The notes under the pieces were generated by a model. That model was not told the origin of the DNA. It worked only from the letters and a program-made list of their open reading frames with translations, and ran no database searches. A stretch of DNA of 64,000 nucleotides from Janthinobacterium sp. 17J80-10 (lineage in GTDB: Bacteria > Pseudomonadota > Gammaproteobacteria > Burkholderiales > Burkholderiaceae_D). Positions 8,473 through 16,137 of the stretch are shown one piece after another. Position 1 is the stretch's first letter. Every line of letters begins with the position of its first letter. Position numbers and translations under genes: made by a program. The stretch lies in NCBI RefSeq assembly GCF_004114795.1, contig NZ_CP035311.1, positions 1,240,001 through 1,304,000 on the forward strand, given 5' to 3'.

Positions 8473-9336
8473 TCAGGCCGCCGGCTTTTTGCCCATCGCT
8501 TCGCCCAGGCGAATGGTGCGCGCGGCAGTCCATTCGGGGTTGAATGTCATGGATCCCTGCGGGAACAGCATCACCACGGTGGAGCCGAGCAGGAAGCGTC
8601 CCATTTCCTCGCCTTTTTTCAGGACGATCTGCCGCTCGTCGTAACGCCATTCGCGCACCCTGGCCGAACGTGGCGGGTTGACCAGGCCATGCCAGACGGT
8701 CGCCATGCTGCCGACGATGGTGGCGCCAACCAGCACCAGTACGAACGGTCCGTGCGCCGATTCGAACACGCACACCACGCGCTCATTGCGTGCGAAGAGC
8801 CCCGGCACGCCGCGTGCCGTCGTCGGGTTCACCGAGAACAGCGCCCCCGGCACATAGATCATGCGCGTGAGCGTGCCGTCGCAGGGCATGTGGATGCGGT
8901 GGTAATCGCGCGGGCTGAGATACAGAGTGGCAAAGCTGCCATGATCGAACTGCGCCGCCAGGGCGCTGTCGCCGCCGACCAGTGCGGTGGTCGAATAGCG
9001 ATGGCCCTTGGCCTGGAAAATCTGGTCCTGTTCGATGGCGCCGAACTGGCTGATGGCGCCGTCGACGGGGCAGATGAAATCGGCATCGGCCAGCGGGCGG
9101 GCATCCGGACGCAGCGCGCGCGTAAAGAAGTCGTTGAAGCTCGCGTAGCTTGCCAGGTCGGGGTTGAGTGCCTCGCTCATGTTGACGTTGTAGCGGCGCA
9201 CGAACCAGCGAATCAGCTGGGGCGTGAAGCGCGGGTCCTGGGCACCAGCGACCCGTCCGGCGAATGTCGTCAGCGCCTGCTTGGGCAGGAGATATTGGTG
9301 TAATACGGAAAAGCGCTTGGGCACGGCCAACCTCAC
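8473..9336 (-). CDS. psd: Phosphatidylserine decarboxylase proenzyme
   Basis: 287 residues, the usual length. It decarboxylates phosphatidylserine to phosphatidylethanolamine at the inner membrane. The self-cleavage motif LGST (in RFLLGSTVVMLFPQGS) generates the pyruvoyl prosthetic group from its Ser; other family motifs are FNDFFTRALRPDARP, the CPVDGAIS segment and the His in PRDYHRIHMPCDG. The N-terminus (KRFSVLHQYLLPKQALT) matches proteobacterial Psd. The start is a GTG at 9336; a second GTG at 9324 would also fit, and no strong ribosome-binding site decides between them. Confidence 0.95.
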   Translation of the reverse strand: MRLAVPKRFSVLHQYLLPKQALTTFAGRVAGAQDPRFTPQLIRWFVRRYNVNMSEALNPDLASYASFNDFFTRALRPDARPLADADFICPVDGAISQFGAIEQDQIFQAKGHRYSTTALVGGDSALAAQFDHGSFATLYLSPRDYHRIHMPCDGTLTRMIYVPGALFSVNPTTARGVPGLFARNERVVCVFESAHGPFVLVLVGATIVGSMATVWHGLVNPPRSARVREWRYDERQIVLKKGEEMGRFLLGSTVVMLFPQGSMTFNPEWTAARTIRLGEAMGKKPAA

Positions 9337-9500
9337 GGCAAAGAATTGGGGGTGATTATAGCGTTCCAGGCGCTGGCCGAGATACAGCCAAATGGGGCTG
9401 GATGGCCAGTTTTGTCCATTCGGAGAGCCGGTTTCCGGTAATTGGCTCTGCTGAATCAGGCTCCCGGTACCATGATCACCACGCGGCGCTGCTGCGCGCC

Positions 9501-10229
9501 TTATTGTTCCGCAAGTCTGCCGCCAAGCGCAAGCAGGAGGTCCGCGCCGTTTCCGCGCCAGGCGCTGCCATGCATGCAGGCCAGCGTCGTGGGGGATTCA
9601 CGCGCAAGATTGTCGAGCAAGGCCCCTGCATGTGTCGAGTACGAGAAATAATCCATGTTTTTGCGAAAGGCTTCGCTGGGCTCCAGGATGTCGCCCTCGG
9701 TCAGGGCGACTTCGCCAGTGCCGCCCTGGGTGAAGAGATCTCCGCAAAACATCGTCCGCGTCGTGGTATCCATCAAATATCCGGTTTCCCAGCCGTGCGG
9801 CAAATGCGGCGCATCGAGCCATTTGAGTGCATGCTTTCCCAGCGAGATTTCCTCGCCATCGGCCATGGCCCGGGCGGGCCGGTCGGCGACATCGTTGACT
9901 GACACGAGCGCTGCGATACGGCCGCACAGCGGTATCGATTGCGGCGCGGCTGCCAGCCATTCATTCAGCGAGCCGCACTCGTCCGCTTCGAAATGCGATA
10001 GCGCGACGAATTGCAAGCGACTGATGGGCATCACGCTTTCCACCGCTTCGCGCACCAGCGGGAACATTTTTCGCGGACCCGTATGAAACAGCAATGGCTG
10101 GTCATCCAGAACAAGATATTGATTGAACGAGAATCCGCCCGGGATCTGCGCCAGGCCGGTATTGATGCGATAGATGCCGTCGGCGATTTCGTGAACATTT
10201 GTCCCGGAAGATGCATTGGTGATCGCCAT
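9501..10229 (-). CDS. Metallo-beta-lactamase-fold diiron protein (flavodiiron/ODP-like, no flavodoxin domain)
   Basis: 242 residues with the diiron metallo-beta-lactamase signature: SHFEADECG (His79, Glu81, Asp83), HLPHGWETG (His142/His145), FCGDLF (Asp164) and CMHGSAW. The H-x-E-x-D pattern is that of flavodiiron and oxygen-binding diiron proteins rather than hydrolases (which have HxHxDH); the residue after Asp83 is Glu where hydrolases carry His. There is no C-terminal flavodoxin domain, so it would need a separate electron donor or act as an oxygen or NO sensor or binder. It lies in the same direction as the NTF2-like gene upstream, 42 bases apart, and may share its transcript. Confidence 0.75.
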   Translation of the reverse strand: MAITNASSGTNVHEIADGIYRINTGLAQIPGGFSFNQYLVLDDQPLLFHTGPRKMFPLVREAVESVMPISRLQFVALSHFEADECGSLNEWLAAAPQSIPLCGRIAALVSVNDVADRPARAMADGEEISLGKHALKWLDAPHLPHGWETGYLMDTTTRTMFCGDLFTQGGTGEVALTEGDILEPSEAFRKNMDYFSYSTHAGALLDNLARESPTTLACMHGSAWRGNGADLLLALGGRLAEQ

Positions 10230-10271
10230 GTCAGCCTCCTGCGCGCGAGACGGTATCTGTCTTCCTGCCTT

Positions 10272-10724
10272 TTAATGCAACAACGAAGACGAATCCAGGT
10301 TCGTGTCCTGGAATAAAGAATCCCTCGGCAGGAAAGCGGCCCGGCCTGCGGCAGTGTCATTGTATTCCTGGAACTTGATAATCTTTCCGTCTTGAATGGT
10401 AAACACATGTACCCACGGGCTGTCATAACTTTGCCCCGTGGCTTTGACAATCCACTTGCTATTTCCTGTCACAACGACTTTATCTCCTTCGGCAATAACG
10501 TCCTGCGGTTCGAATAACTCAGCTTCTTGCGCACTGTCCATTTCCATGAAAAATTCTGCGACTTCCTGCTTGCCGTGATGGTTGCCCGAGAAAGGCACAA
10601 ACTCCACAGGCGAACCAATCCATTCAATGTCGTCGGAAAATAATTGAAGCAATTCCTGAATATCGCCTGCCTGGAATAATTCGTATCCACGCAAGACCAT
10701 TTGCTTGTTTTGTTGGCTGTCCAT
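10272..10724 (-). CDS. SnoaL-like / NTF2-like fold protein
   Basis: 150 residues matching the SnoaL-like polyketide cyclase/ketosteroid isomerase-like group: opening NKQMVLRGYELFQAGDIQELLQLFSDDIEW, then GKQEVAEFFMEMDSAQE, and the strand-rich end SPWVHVFTIQDGKIIKFQEYNDTAA. The start at 10724 is supported by AAGGTGA about 7 bases upstream; a GTG 9 bases earlier overlaps that site. The fold binds small hydrophobic ligands, but no catalytic assignment can be made. It is divergent from the small gene at 10938 and upstream of the diiron-protein gene. Confidence 0.75.
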   Translation of the reverse strand: MDSQQNKQMVLRGYELFQAGDIQELLQLFSDDIEWIGSPVEFVPFSGNHHGKQEVAEFFMEMDSAQEAELFEPQDVIAEGDKVVVTGNSKWIVKATGQSYDSPWVHVFTIQDGKIIKFQEYNDTAAGRAAFLPRDSLFQDTNLDSSSLLH

Positions 10725-10937
10725 GATTTTCACCTTCAGTCTGCTGTACCGGTTTCAATGCCTGAACTTCAAGATAGGTCGCCATTGCGGAGAACAGTTG
10801 AGACGTGTCAAATCGAACAAGAGGCATGCGGTGATATTCACTGGACGCATGCCTGCCATCATCAATCTAAACTGGAATATTTTTCCTGGGAGTACATACT
10901 TAAAACAAGCCAGATGGCTTTTCAACGAGAGGAAAAA

Positions 10938-11186
10938 ATGTCTATCCTGCATGTACCCCACTACTCACATCATGATCTGCATGGCAGCATCCGAGTAAGC
11001 CTGGAGAAAGCACTCCATGCCGTGGTGGCTGCACTGACAGCTGTCACACCGGCTGCAAAGCGCAGTGAAGCGCCTGCCGCTGCGCGCAAGCAAAAAGATA
11101 TTCGCGCACTGCTGAGCCTGGCAAGCCGCCATGAGGACGTGAGCCCGAGCCTGGCTGCCGAATTGCGCTTCATCGCTCGCCAGTAA
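10938..11186 (+). CDS. Small hypothetical protein
   Basis: 82 residues, preceded by GAGAGGA at an appropriate distance. The first 15 residues are His-rich (ILHVPHYSHHDLHG), followed by an Ala-rich helix (VSLEKALHAVVAALTAVTPAA), a basic linker (KRSEAPAAARKQKD) and a helix LLSLASRHEDVSPSLAAELRFIARQ. No known domain is recognised and there is no signal peptide. It sits alone, divergent from the NTF2-like gene and convergent with the cytochrome c gene. Codon use and the clear ribosome-binding site argue that it is real. Confidence 0.55.
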   Translation: MSILHVPHYSHHDLHGSIRVSLEKALHAVVAALTAVTPAAKRSEAPAAARKQKDIRALLSLASRHEDVSPSLAAELRFIARQ

Positions 11187-11194
11187 CACCCGGC

Positions 11195-11677
11195 TTATTG
11201 TTGACTGCGCTGTAATGTGACGGTCTTCTGCATTTCCAGGAGTTCCGCCGGCCAGTTGCTTTTGATGTAAGCCAGTACTGCAATAATCTCCTCTTCCGAA
11301 AGCACTTTGCCGTATGCCGGCATGTCGCTTTCATAGCCTTCCGGCGCGGTCTTGCCCGGAACCAGGCCATTTTTCACGATCTCGATGAGCACGGCATCCG
11401 GGTGATGCCAGGTATGGCCCGTCTGGTCGTGCGGGGGCGCAGGCAGGCGTCCATTGGGCAGGCGCTGGCGCCACGCCGGTTGTCCTTCCAGCCTCGTGCC
11501 ATGGCATGCGGCACAGTGGGCGTCATAAATCGCCTTGCCCTGCGCAACGCGTTGCGCGCTTGACGGGCTGATGAAGGCCTGGGACTGTCCTTCCCGTTCG
11601 CCACCAAAATACAACAGGGCCGCGGCCCCGATCACCAGCACGCCTGCTGCAACGGCGACAGCGTATTTTTTGGACAT
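11195..11677 (-). CDS. Monohaem cytochrome c, membrane-anchored or secreted
   Basis: 160 residues with an uncleaved anchor or signal (residues 5-25) and a class I cytochrome c domain. CAACH binds haem covalently and the Met in SDMPAYGKVLSEEEIIAVLAYIKSNWP is the likely sixth ligand. The loop between them has several His residues (PPHDQTGHTWHHPDA). It starts 3 bases after the stop of the MFS gene, so the two are probably co-transcribed with the transporter first. It resembles small periplasmic electron carriers; the redox partner is not evident. Confidence 0.88.
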   Translation of the reverse strand: MSKKYAVAVAAGVLVIGAAALLYFGGEREGQSQAFISPSSAQRVAQGKAIYDAHCAACHGTRLEGQPAWRQRLPNGRLPAPPHDQTGHTWHHPDAVLIEIVKNGLVPGKTAPEGYESDMPAYGKVLSEEEIIAVLAYIKSNWPAELLEMQKTVTLQRSQQ

Positions 11678-11680
11678 GTC

Positions 11681-12910
11681 TTAGCGTGCCTGCGGCGTAG
11701 CCGGGGTGGTTTGGCCATTCGGGCGCGGGTAGGGCAGCACGACTGCCAGGCTTGCCACGCAGGCGACCAGCATGATGGTCATCAGCGGCGCAATCGAGCG
11801 GCCATCCATGAAGGGCGCCGCCGCCTGGGTGCCAAGCGCGCCTGCCACCAGCACCGCCAAGGTCAGCAATGCCGAGGCCCGGCCCATCTGTGCCGGCGGC
11901 AGGGCCAGCACTTCGCTGAAGGTCGCCGGGCCGCGGATCGCCAGGCCCGCGCAAAACGCGCTCCAGAAAATCGCCAGGCCGGTAAACGACAATGGCATGA
12001 AAAAGCTTAGTGCGAGCATGGCCGCGCACACCAGCGCCTGCAGCCAAGCGCCGAGCTGGATGGTGTTGCCCACGCCAAGGCGCTTGCTGATGCGGCCTGC
12101 CTGGCTTGCCCCCGCAATGAAGCTGGCCACGCCCACCACCTGCAGCATGGAAAACGCCGATGGCCCCAGCCCCAGGGCATTGACCACCAGTTGCGGTGCA
12201 CTGGCCACGCACGCCAGCATCGCGCCGAAGCTCAGCGCATGCGAAACGGTCAGGCGGCGAAACTTGCTCGTGCCAAGCACTGCGGCATAGGAGGCATTGA
12301 CGGTGCGGTCCAGTCCCGGCAACTCGCGCGGCGTGACGCGCACGACGAACGGCAGCACCAGCAGTGTCAGGCCGCCAATGACCCAGAAGGTGCCGCGCCA
12401 GCCGGTGTAACCCAACAATGCGGCGCCCAGCACTGGCCCGGCAGCCGGAATGATGGCTTCGACCATGCTGATGGTCGCCACGCCGCGCACCGCATCCGCA
12501 TCCGACAGGGTAGCCCGCACCACGCTCGGCGCCACCACCATCGCGGCGCCGGCCGCCACGCCCTGGATCAGGCGCATCAGCAGCAGGAATTCAATTGTCG
12601 GCGCCAGGGCGCAGCCCAGGCTGGTGGCAACCAGCATCCAAATGCCGATCTGCACCGAATGGCGTGGACCGAGTCGCGTCAGAGCTTCGGCCCACAACAA
12701 TTGCGATGCTGCCAGCCCGGCCAGGAAGAGGGCGATGGTGGCTTGCGCCAGAGTGACATCGACGCCGAACGACGCCTGCAGGTTTGGTACCGCCGGCAGA
12801 TAAAAATCCATGGCAAGCATGCTGGCGCCGGTAACGAGCGACAACGGCAGGACGGTTCTGATGGAATTGGCGGACACGGGCAGGACCCTTGATTGATATG
12901 AATACGGCAT
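11681..12910 (-). CDS. MFS transporter, Bcr/CflA drug-resistance family
   Basis: About 409 residues and twelve predicted membrane helices. The N-terminal MDFYLPAVPNLQASFGVD motif, the RLGPRHSVQIG loop and RLIQGVAAGAAMVVAPSVVRATLSDADAVRG are typical of the Bcr/CflA subfamily of proton-driven efflux pumps (bicyclomycin, chloramphenicol and similar substrates). The start is uncertain: the ATG at 12910 has no clear ribosome-binding site, and a GTG at 12877 (VSANSIRT) preceded by AAGG is a good alternative. The gene runs directly into the cytochrome c gene with a 3-base gap and is divergent from the gene at 13017. Confidence 0.85.
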   Translation of the reverse strand: MPYSYQSRVLPVSANSIRTVLPLSLVTGASMLAMDFYLPAVPNLQASFGVDVTLAQATIALFLAGLAASQLLWAEALTRLGPRHSVQIGIWMLVATSLGCALAPTIEFLLLMRLIQGVAAGAAMVVAPSVVRATLSDADAVRGVATISMVEAIIPAAGPVLGAALLGYTGWRGTFWVIGGLTLLVLPFVVRVTPRELPGLDRTVNASYAAVLGTSKFRRLTVSHALSFGAMLACVASAPQLVVNALGLGPSAFSMLQVVGVASFIAGASQAGRISKRLGVGNTIQLGAWLQALVCAAMLALSFFMPLSFTGLAIFWSAFCAGLAIRGPATFSEVLALPPAQMGRASALLTLAVLVAGALGTQAAAPFMDGRSIAPLMTIMLVACVASLAVVLPYPRPNGQTTPATPQAR

Positions 12911-13016
12911 GATAATCCAGAATAATGACAAGTCCCGGATGCTTGATCGAATATACTATTGGCACAAAAGAGCCCGGCCCTAAAATAATTTTCCGGGACA
13001 AAAAGGGAGATACCAG

Positions 13017-14339
13017 ATGCATTTTCTGATTGCGCTTGCCGTCCTCGTCGCGCTGGTTTATTTGATTTCAAAAATGCTGCAGTCCCGTGGCGCTGCCAAT
13101 CGTGACGCAAGCGATGCCATGCCAGGCCATGCCGGCACGGACGTTGCTGGATTGGAGGTGGCATTCATTTCAGGCGGCAAACTGTTTTATAAGGCCAGGA
13201 ATGGCGACGTCGGCCAGATCCATAGCCCCTACATCCAGGAAATTGCCGACCGCTCGGAACGGCAGAAAGAGCGCCACGCCTGGAAGCAAAACACCAGCTT
13301 TGAAATATCGGCCTTCGGCGGCAGAAAGCAGTTCGAACCGGATGGTGTCCGGATTGTGATGGCGTCGGCGCAGTTCGATGGCAACAAATCGCTTGTCTAT
13401 TGCCTGAAGGATGAAGGTTTCGGCGGCCTGTTTGCCTATGACCTGGAATCCAGGCTTGAACAGCGCCTGCTCCACAAGCAGCATCTTTCGCTCGGCGACC
13501 TCAACCTCGACCCCGTGCGCGGAAAAATACTTTGCACATCGTCGTCCAAAAGCGGCATCGCCAATATTGCGATGCTCAATAGCGACGGCAGCAGCTTCCG
13601 GGAACTGACCGGCGGCGATACGTTCGACTCTTCGCCCGCGTGGATTCCCGGCGAAGACGATGAAATCCTCTATCAATCGGCGGGCCTCGCACGCGGGCCG
13701 GACGGGTATCTGATCGCCCAGGGACATGCCACGATCCAGTTGCTGAACATGCAGTCCGGCAGCGTCACGCCCATCATGGACGATGCACGCTACGATTTTC
13801 TTCAGCCACGTGTCTGCGCCAGGGGCAACCTGCATTTCATTCGCCGGCCCTTTGAAACGCCGAAGTACGGGCCGGATAAACTGTTGATCGATACGCTGCT
13901 GTTCCCGTTCAGGTTGCTGCGCGCGATATTCCATTACCTGAATTTCTTTTCGCTGATGTATAGCCGCAAGCCGCTGACCGGCGCCACGGGCCCGGCCGTC
14001 AAGGCCGACCTGAAGGATATCGTGTTAAAGGGGAAGCGGATCGATGCGGAAAAAGCGCTACGCTCGGGAATGAAAATCAATGGCGTCCCGTCCCTGGTGC
14101 CGTCGTCATGGCAATTGGTCCGCAGGACGCCGCGAGGCGACGAAAGCGTCCTGGCGTCCCATGTCGCGTCGTATGACATGACCCCCGAGGGCAAGATCGT
14201 TTATTCCAACGGCAGCGGCGTGTTTCTGCTGGACGCAGAGGGCCAATCGACCCTCATCCTGAAATTCGACCTGGTCGACGATGTGATCGTTCGCGGGCCT
14301 GCTCCTCAGACGATTGCAGCGACGGAATTGCAGGCGTGA
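13017..14339 (+). CDS. Membrane-anchored beta-propeller-like protein of unknown function
   Basis: 440 residues. Residues 2-20 form one membrane segment (FLIALAVLVALVYLISKML), so the rest is probably periplasmic. Repeated blade-like units occur (GGLFAYDLESRLEQRLL, GDLNLDPVRGKILCTSSSKSGIANIAMLNSDGSSFRELTGG, FDSSPAWIPGEDDEILYQSAG), the style of TolB/WD40-like six-bladed propellers. A second hydrophobic patch (LLFPFRLLRAIFHYLNFFSLMY, about residues 290-315) interrupts the propeller. AAGGGAG lies upstream of the ATG. No enzymatic motif is visible; a scaffold or binding role is plausible but unproven. Confidence 0.7.
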   Translation: MHFLIALAVLVALVYLISKMLQSRGAANRDASDAMPGHAGTDVAGLEVAFISGGKLFYKARNGDVGQIHSPYIQEIADRSERQKERHAWKQNTSFEISAFGGRKQFEPDGVRIVMASAQFDGNKSLVYCLKDEGFGGLFAYDLESRLEQRLLHKQHLSLGDLNLDPVRGKILCTSSSKSGIANIAMLNSDGSSFRELTGGDTFDSSPAWIPGEDDEILYQSAGLARGPDGYLIAQGHATIQLLNMQSGSVTPIMDDARYDFLQPRVCARGNLHFIRRPFETPKYGPDKLLIDTLLFPFRLLRAIFHYLNFFSLMYSRKPLTGATGPAVKADLKDIVLKGKRIDAEKALRSGMKINGVPSLVPSSWQLVRRTPRGDESVLASHVASYDMTPEGKIVYSNGSGVFLLDAEGQSTLILKFDLVDDVIVRGPAPQTIAATELQA

Positions 14340-14351
14340 GGCGCGTCGGCC

Positions 14352-14831
14352 TCATGCATTGGAGAGGTTGATTCCCGCAAGCTGTCCAAGCAGCCGGGAA
14401 AAAGCGTCCATCTGATTGCCAGGCACGCTCTGCGTGGCTTCCTGGCTGATCGATTCGACGGCGACCATCGCATCCGCCAGCAACCGCTGGCCCGCTTCGG
14501 TGATGCTCGCATACCCGACACGGGCATCGCGCGGATCGGGCTGCCGCGCGACCAATCCAAGTTTTTCCAGCGGCAGCAATGTGCGCGTGACGCCAGACGC
14601 GGTCAGGCCAAGACGCTCGGCCAGGTCAATGCGGCGCAATCTGCTTCCTGGCGCGCGCTGCAGGTGAAACAGCACCATGAAATCGCTAAAGCTCAATCCA
14701 TGCAGGTTCGACAGCGCATTGTCCAGCCGGCGCATCAGCACGGCATGGGCGCGGGCGAGCCGCAGGCAAAACTCCAGCGAGGGACCTGCTGCAATGGCGG
14801 CCTGCGCCACGGGGTGTGCCGTATTATCCAT
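14352..14831 (-). CDS. MarR-family transcriptional regulator
   Basis: 159 residues with the winged-helix MarR fold: LSFSDFMVLFHLQRAPGSRLRRIDLAERLGLTASGVTRTLLPLEKLGLVARQPDPRDARVGYASITEAGQRLL, covering the recognition helix (GLTASGVTRTL) and wing (DPRDARVGYASIT). The start at 14831 has GGGAG 8 bases upstream and lies inside the last codons of the preceding kinase gene (8-base overlap), so the two are co-transcribed. MarR proteins usually repress their own operon through an inverted repeat; one is present upstream of the kinase gene at 15182-15215. Confidence 0.9.
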   Translation of the reverse strand: MDNTAHPVAQAAIAAGPSLEFCLRLARAHAVLMRRLDNALSNLHGLSFSDFMVLFHLQRAPGSRLRRIDLAERLGLTASGVTRTLLPLEKLGLVARQPDPRDARVGYASITEAGQRLLADAMVAVESISQEATQSVPGNQMDAFSRLLGQLAGINLSNA

Positions 14832-15171
14832 TTGCTGTTTCTCCCGAGATGACGGTCGTGCTGCAGAGTTCCTGTGCACCTGGCCGTTCGAAATAATTTT
14901 CCATGGCTTCAAACATCGCCGGTGTCACTTCAAAGGTATAGGTTTCGCCTTTGTCCTGGTTGCGCTGCAGGGTGCGCTGCCAGCGCAGGTCGCGCGCCAT
15001 CGCCCACGCAAGATCCATTGCCGCAGGCCTGTCGTCACCGAACAGGGTCTGCATCCATTCATCGATGGCAAATCGGATGGCATTCCTGTCGGCGGCAAGC
15101 GTGCGCGCATAAGTCGATTTCCCGGCGCCGACCGGTCCATAGACAAGGTAAGCTGTCTGCATGTGTGTCAT
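14824..15171 (-). CDS. P-loop nucleotide-binding protein (AAA/zeta-like kinase) with an apparent internal deletion
   Basis: 115 residues. Walker A is intact (VYGPVGAGKSTYARTLA), followed by the expected FAIDEWMQTLFGDDRPAAMDLAWAMAR segment. The sequence then jumps directly to DLRWQRTLQRNQDKGETYTFEVTPAMFEAMENYFERP. In related single-domain ATPases, from memory about 160-170 residues, a stretch of some 45-55 residues sits between these blocks and holds the substrate-side catalytic region. The reading frame is preserved, so it may be an in-frame deletion leaving a nucleotide-binding remnant. It overlaps marR by 8 bases. An alternative ATG lies 9 bases downstream. Confidence 0.7.
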   Translation of the reverse strand: MTHMQTAYLVYGPVGAGKSTYARTLAADRNAIRFAIDEWMQTLFGDDRPAAMDLAWAMARDLRWQRTLQRNQDKGETYTFEVTPAMFEAMENYFERPGAQELCSTTVISGETANG

Positions 15172-15181
15172 GGTAATTTAA

Positions 15182-15215
15182 TTGATAGATATTTGAGTAA
15201 TCAAGTATATATCAA
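15182..15215. promoter_or_regulatory. 34-bp imperfect palindrome, candidate MarR operator
   Basis: The 34 bases match their own reverse complement at 14 of 17 positions per half, with outer arms TTGATA / TATCAA and inner arms TTGA / TCAA. The element is AT-rich and ends 11 bases upstream of the kinase-marR operon start, overlapping where a leftward promoter would be. Symmetry, size and position fit a MarR-family operator for autorepression; it could also influence the rightward nucleosidase gene at 15300. Confidence 0.65.
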
Positions 15216-15299
15216 TTTTATAAACCCTGGAATGTTTTACCTGCCCCCGATAGAGTAGAGGCTTTTGCCGGCATTAAAGATAGAGGATGCAGCAGCAGA

Positions 15300-15887
15300 A
15301 TGAATACAGACGTTTTGATTGTCGCGGCGCTCAGGGACGAGACGAAGAATCACTTCGAAGACCTGGGCATACCTGTCCTTTACACCGGTATCGGCAAAGT
15401 CAATGCCGCTTATTGCCTGACGCTTGAACTGGCGCGATTGAAAGCCCAAGGCCGGCTTCCGCGCGCCGTGCTCAACTTCGGCACAGCCGGCAGCCCGGTT
15501 TTCACGACGCATGAACTGGTGGAATGTACGCGGTTTGTTCAGCGCGACATGGATTTGTCGCCGCTGGGCTTTGCACGCGGCGTTACGCCCTTTGAAGACA
15601 CGCCGATCGTCCTGGAAGTGCCCAAGCGCCTGCATGGGCTGGCAACGGGAATTTGCGGCACCGGCGATAGCTTTGAAACCGCTGCCGCGAAGGTGCAATG
15701 CAATGTCGTTGACATGGAAGCCTATGCGCTGGCCAAGGTGTGCTACCTGGAAGGCTTGCCATTCCTGTCAGTGAAATACATTTCCGATGGCAGCGACCAC
15801 AATGCCCATAACGACTGGAACGAAAACCTCCATCGCGCCGCATCCGGTTTTATCGCGATATATGCCGAAGCGCTCAAGAGGATCTGA
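15300..15887 (+). CDS. Nucleoside phosphorylase/nucleosidase-family protein (MTA/SAH nucleosidase-like)
   Basis: 195 residues of the PNP/UDP phosphorylase superfamily. Motifs: VAALRDETKNHFEDLGIPVLYTGIGKVNAA (N-terminal glycine turn), LNFGTAGSP, ICGTGDSFE and the substrate-ribose motif VVDMEAYALAKVCYLEGLPFLSVKYISDGSDHNAHNDW, with Glu in DMEAYA and Asp in SDG as in MTA/SAH nucleosidases. It is shorter than E. coli Pfs (232) but all core strands are present. The role is probably hydrolysis of a purine nucleoside such as methylthioadenosine or adenosylhomocysteine. The candidate operator at 15182-15215 is 85 bases upstream. Confidence 0.8.
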   Translation: MNTDVLIVAALRDETKNHFEDLGIPVLYTGIGKVNAAYCLTLELARLKAQGRLPRAVLNFGTAGSPVFTTHELVECTRFVQRDMDLSPLGFARGVTPFEDTPIVLEVPKRLHGLATGICGTGDSFETAAAKVQCNVVDMEAYALAKVCYLEGLPFLSVKYISDGSDHNAHNDWNENLHRAASGFIAIYAEALKRI

Positions 15888-16137
15888 GCCGCGCCAGTAT
15901 CGGCCAGTTGTCATATGACGAACAGCAAGCGGTGATCTGCCGGAAAAATTCCAACTTGCGCACCACCGGATAGTAGCCACCGTCGTCTTAAATCCAGAAA
16001 ATTCCTTGTTTTTCAAAGGCTTGAGCGCGTCCTTTGATGCGTTTCAATGCTTGGCACGCGCCATGCCTTGTTCCTTTCGTGCCCACACCATTTCCGGTGG
16101 GGCTCCTCGCTTACTTCAATGATCAAGGAATGACGAA

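Noticed and set aside
9424-9449. AGAGCC / GGCTCT inverted repeat between psd and the diiron-protein gene
   Set aside because: Only a 6-bp stem with a 14-base loop and no T tract; not distinguishable from chance.
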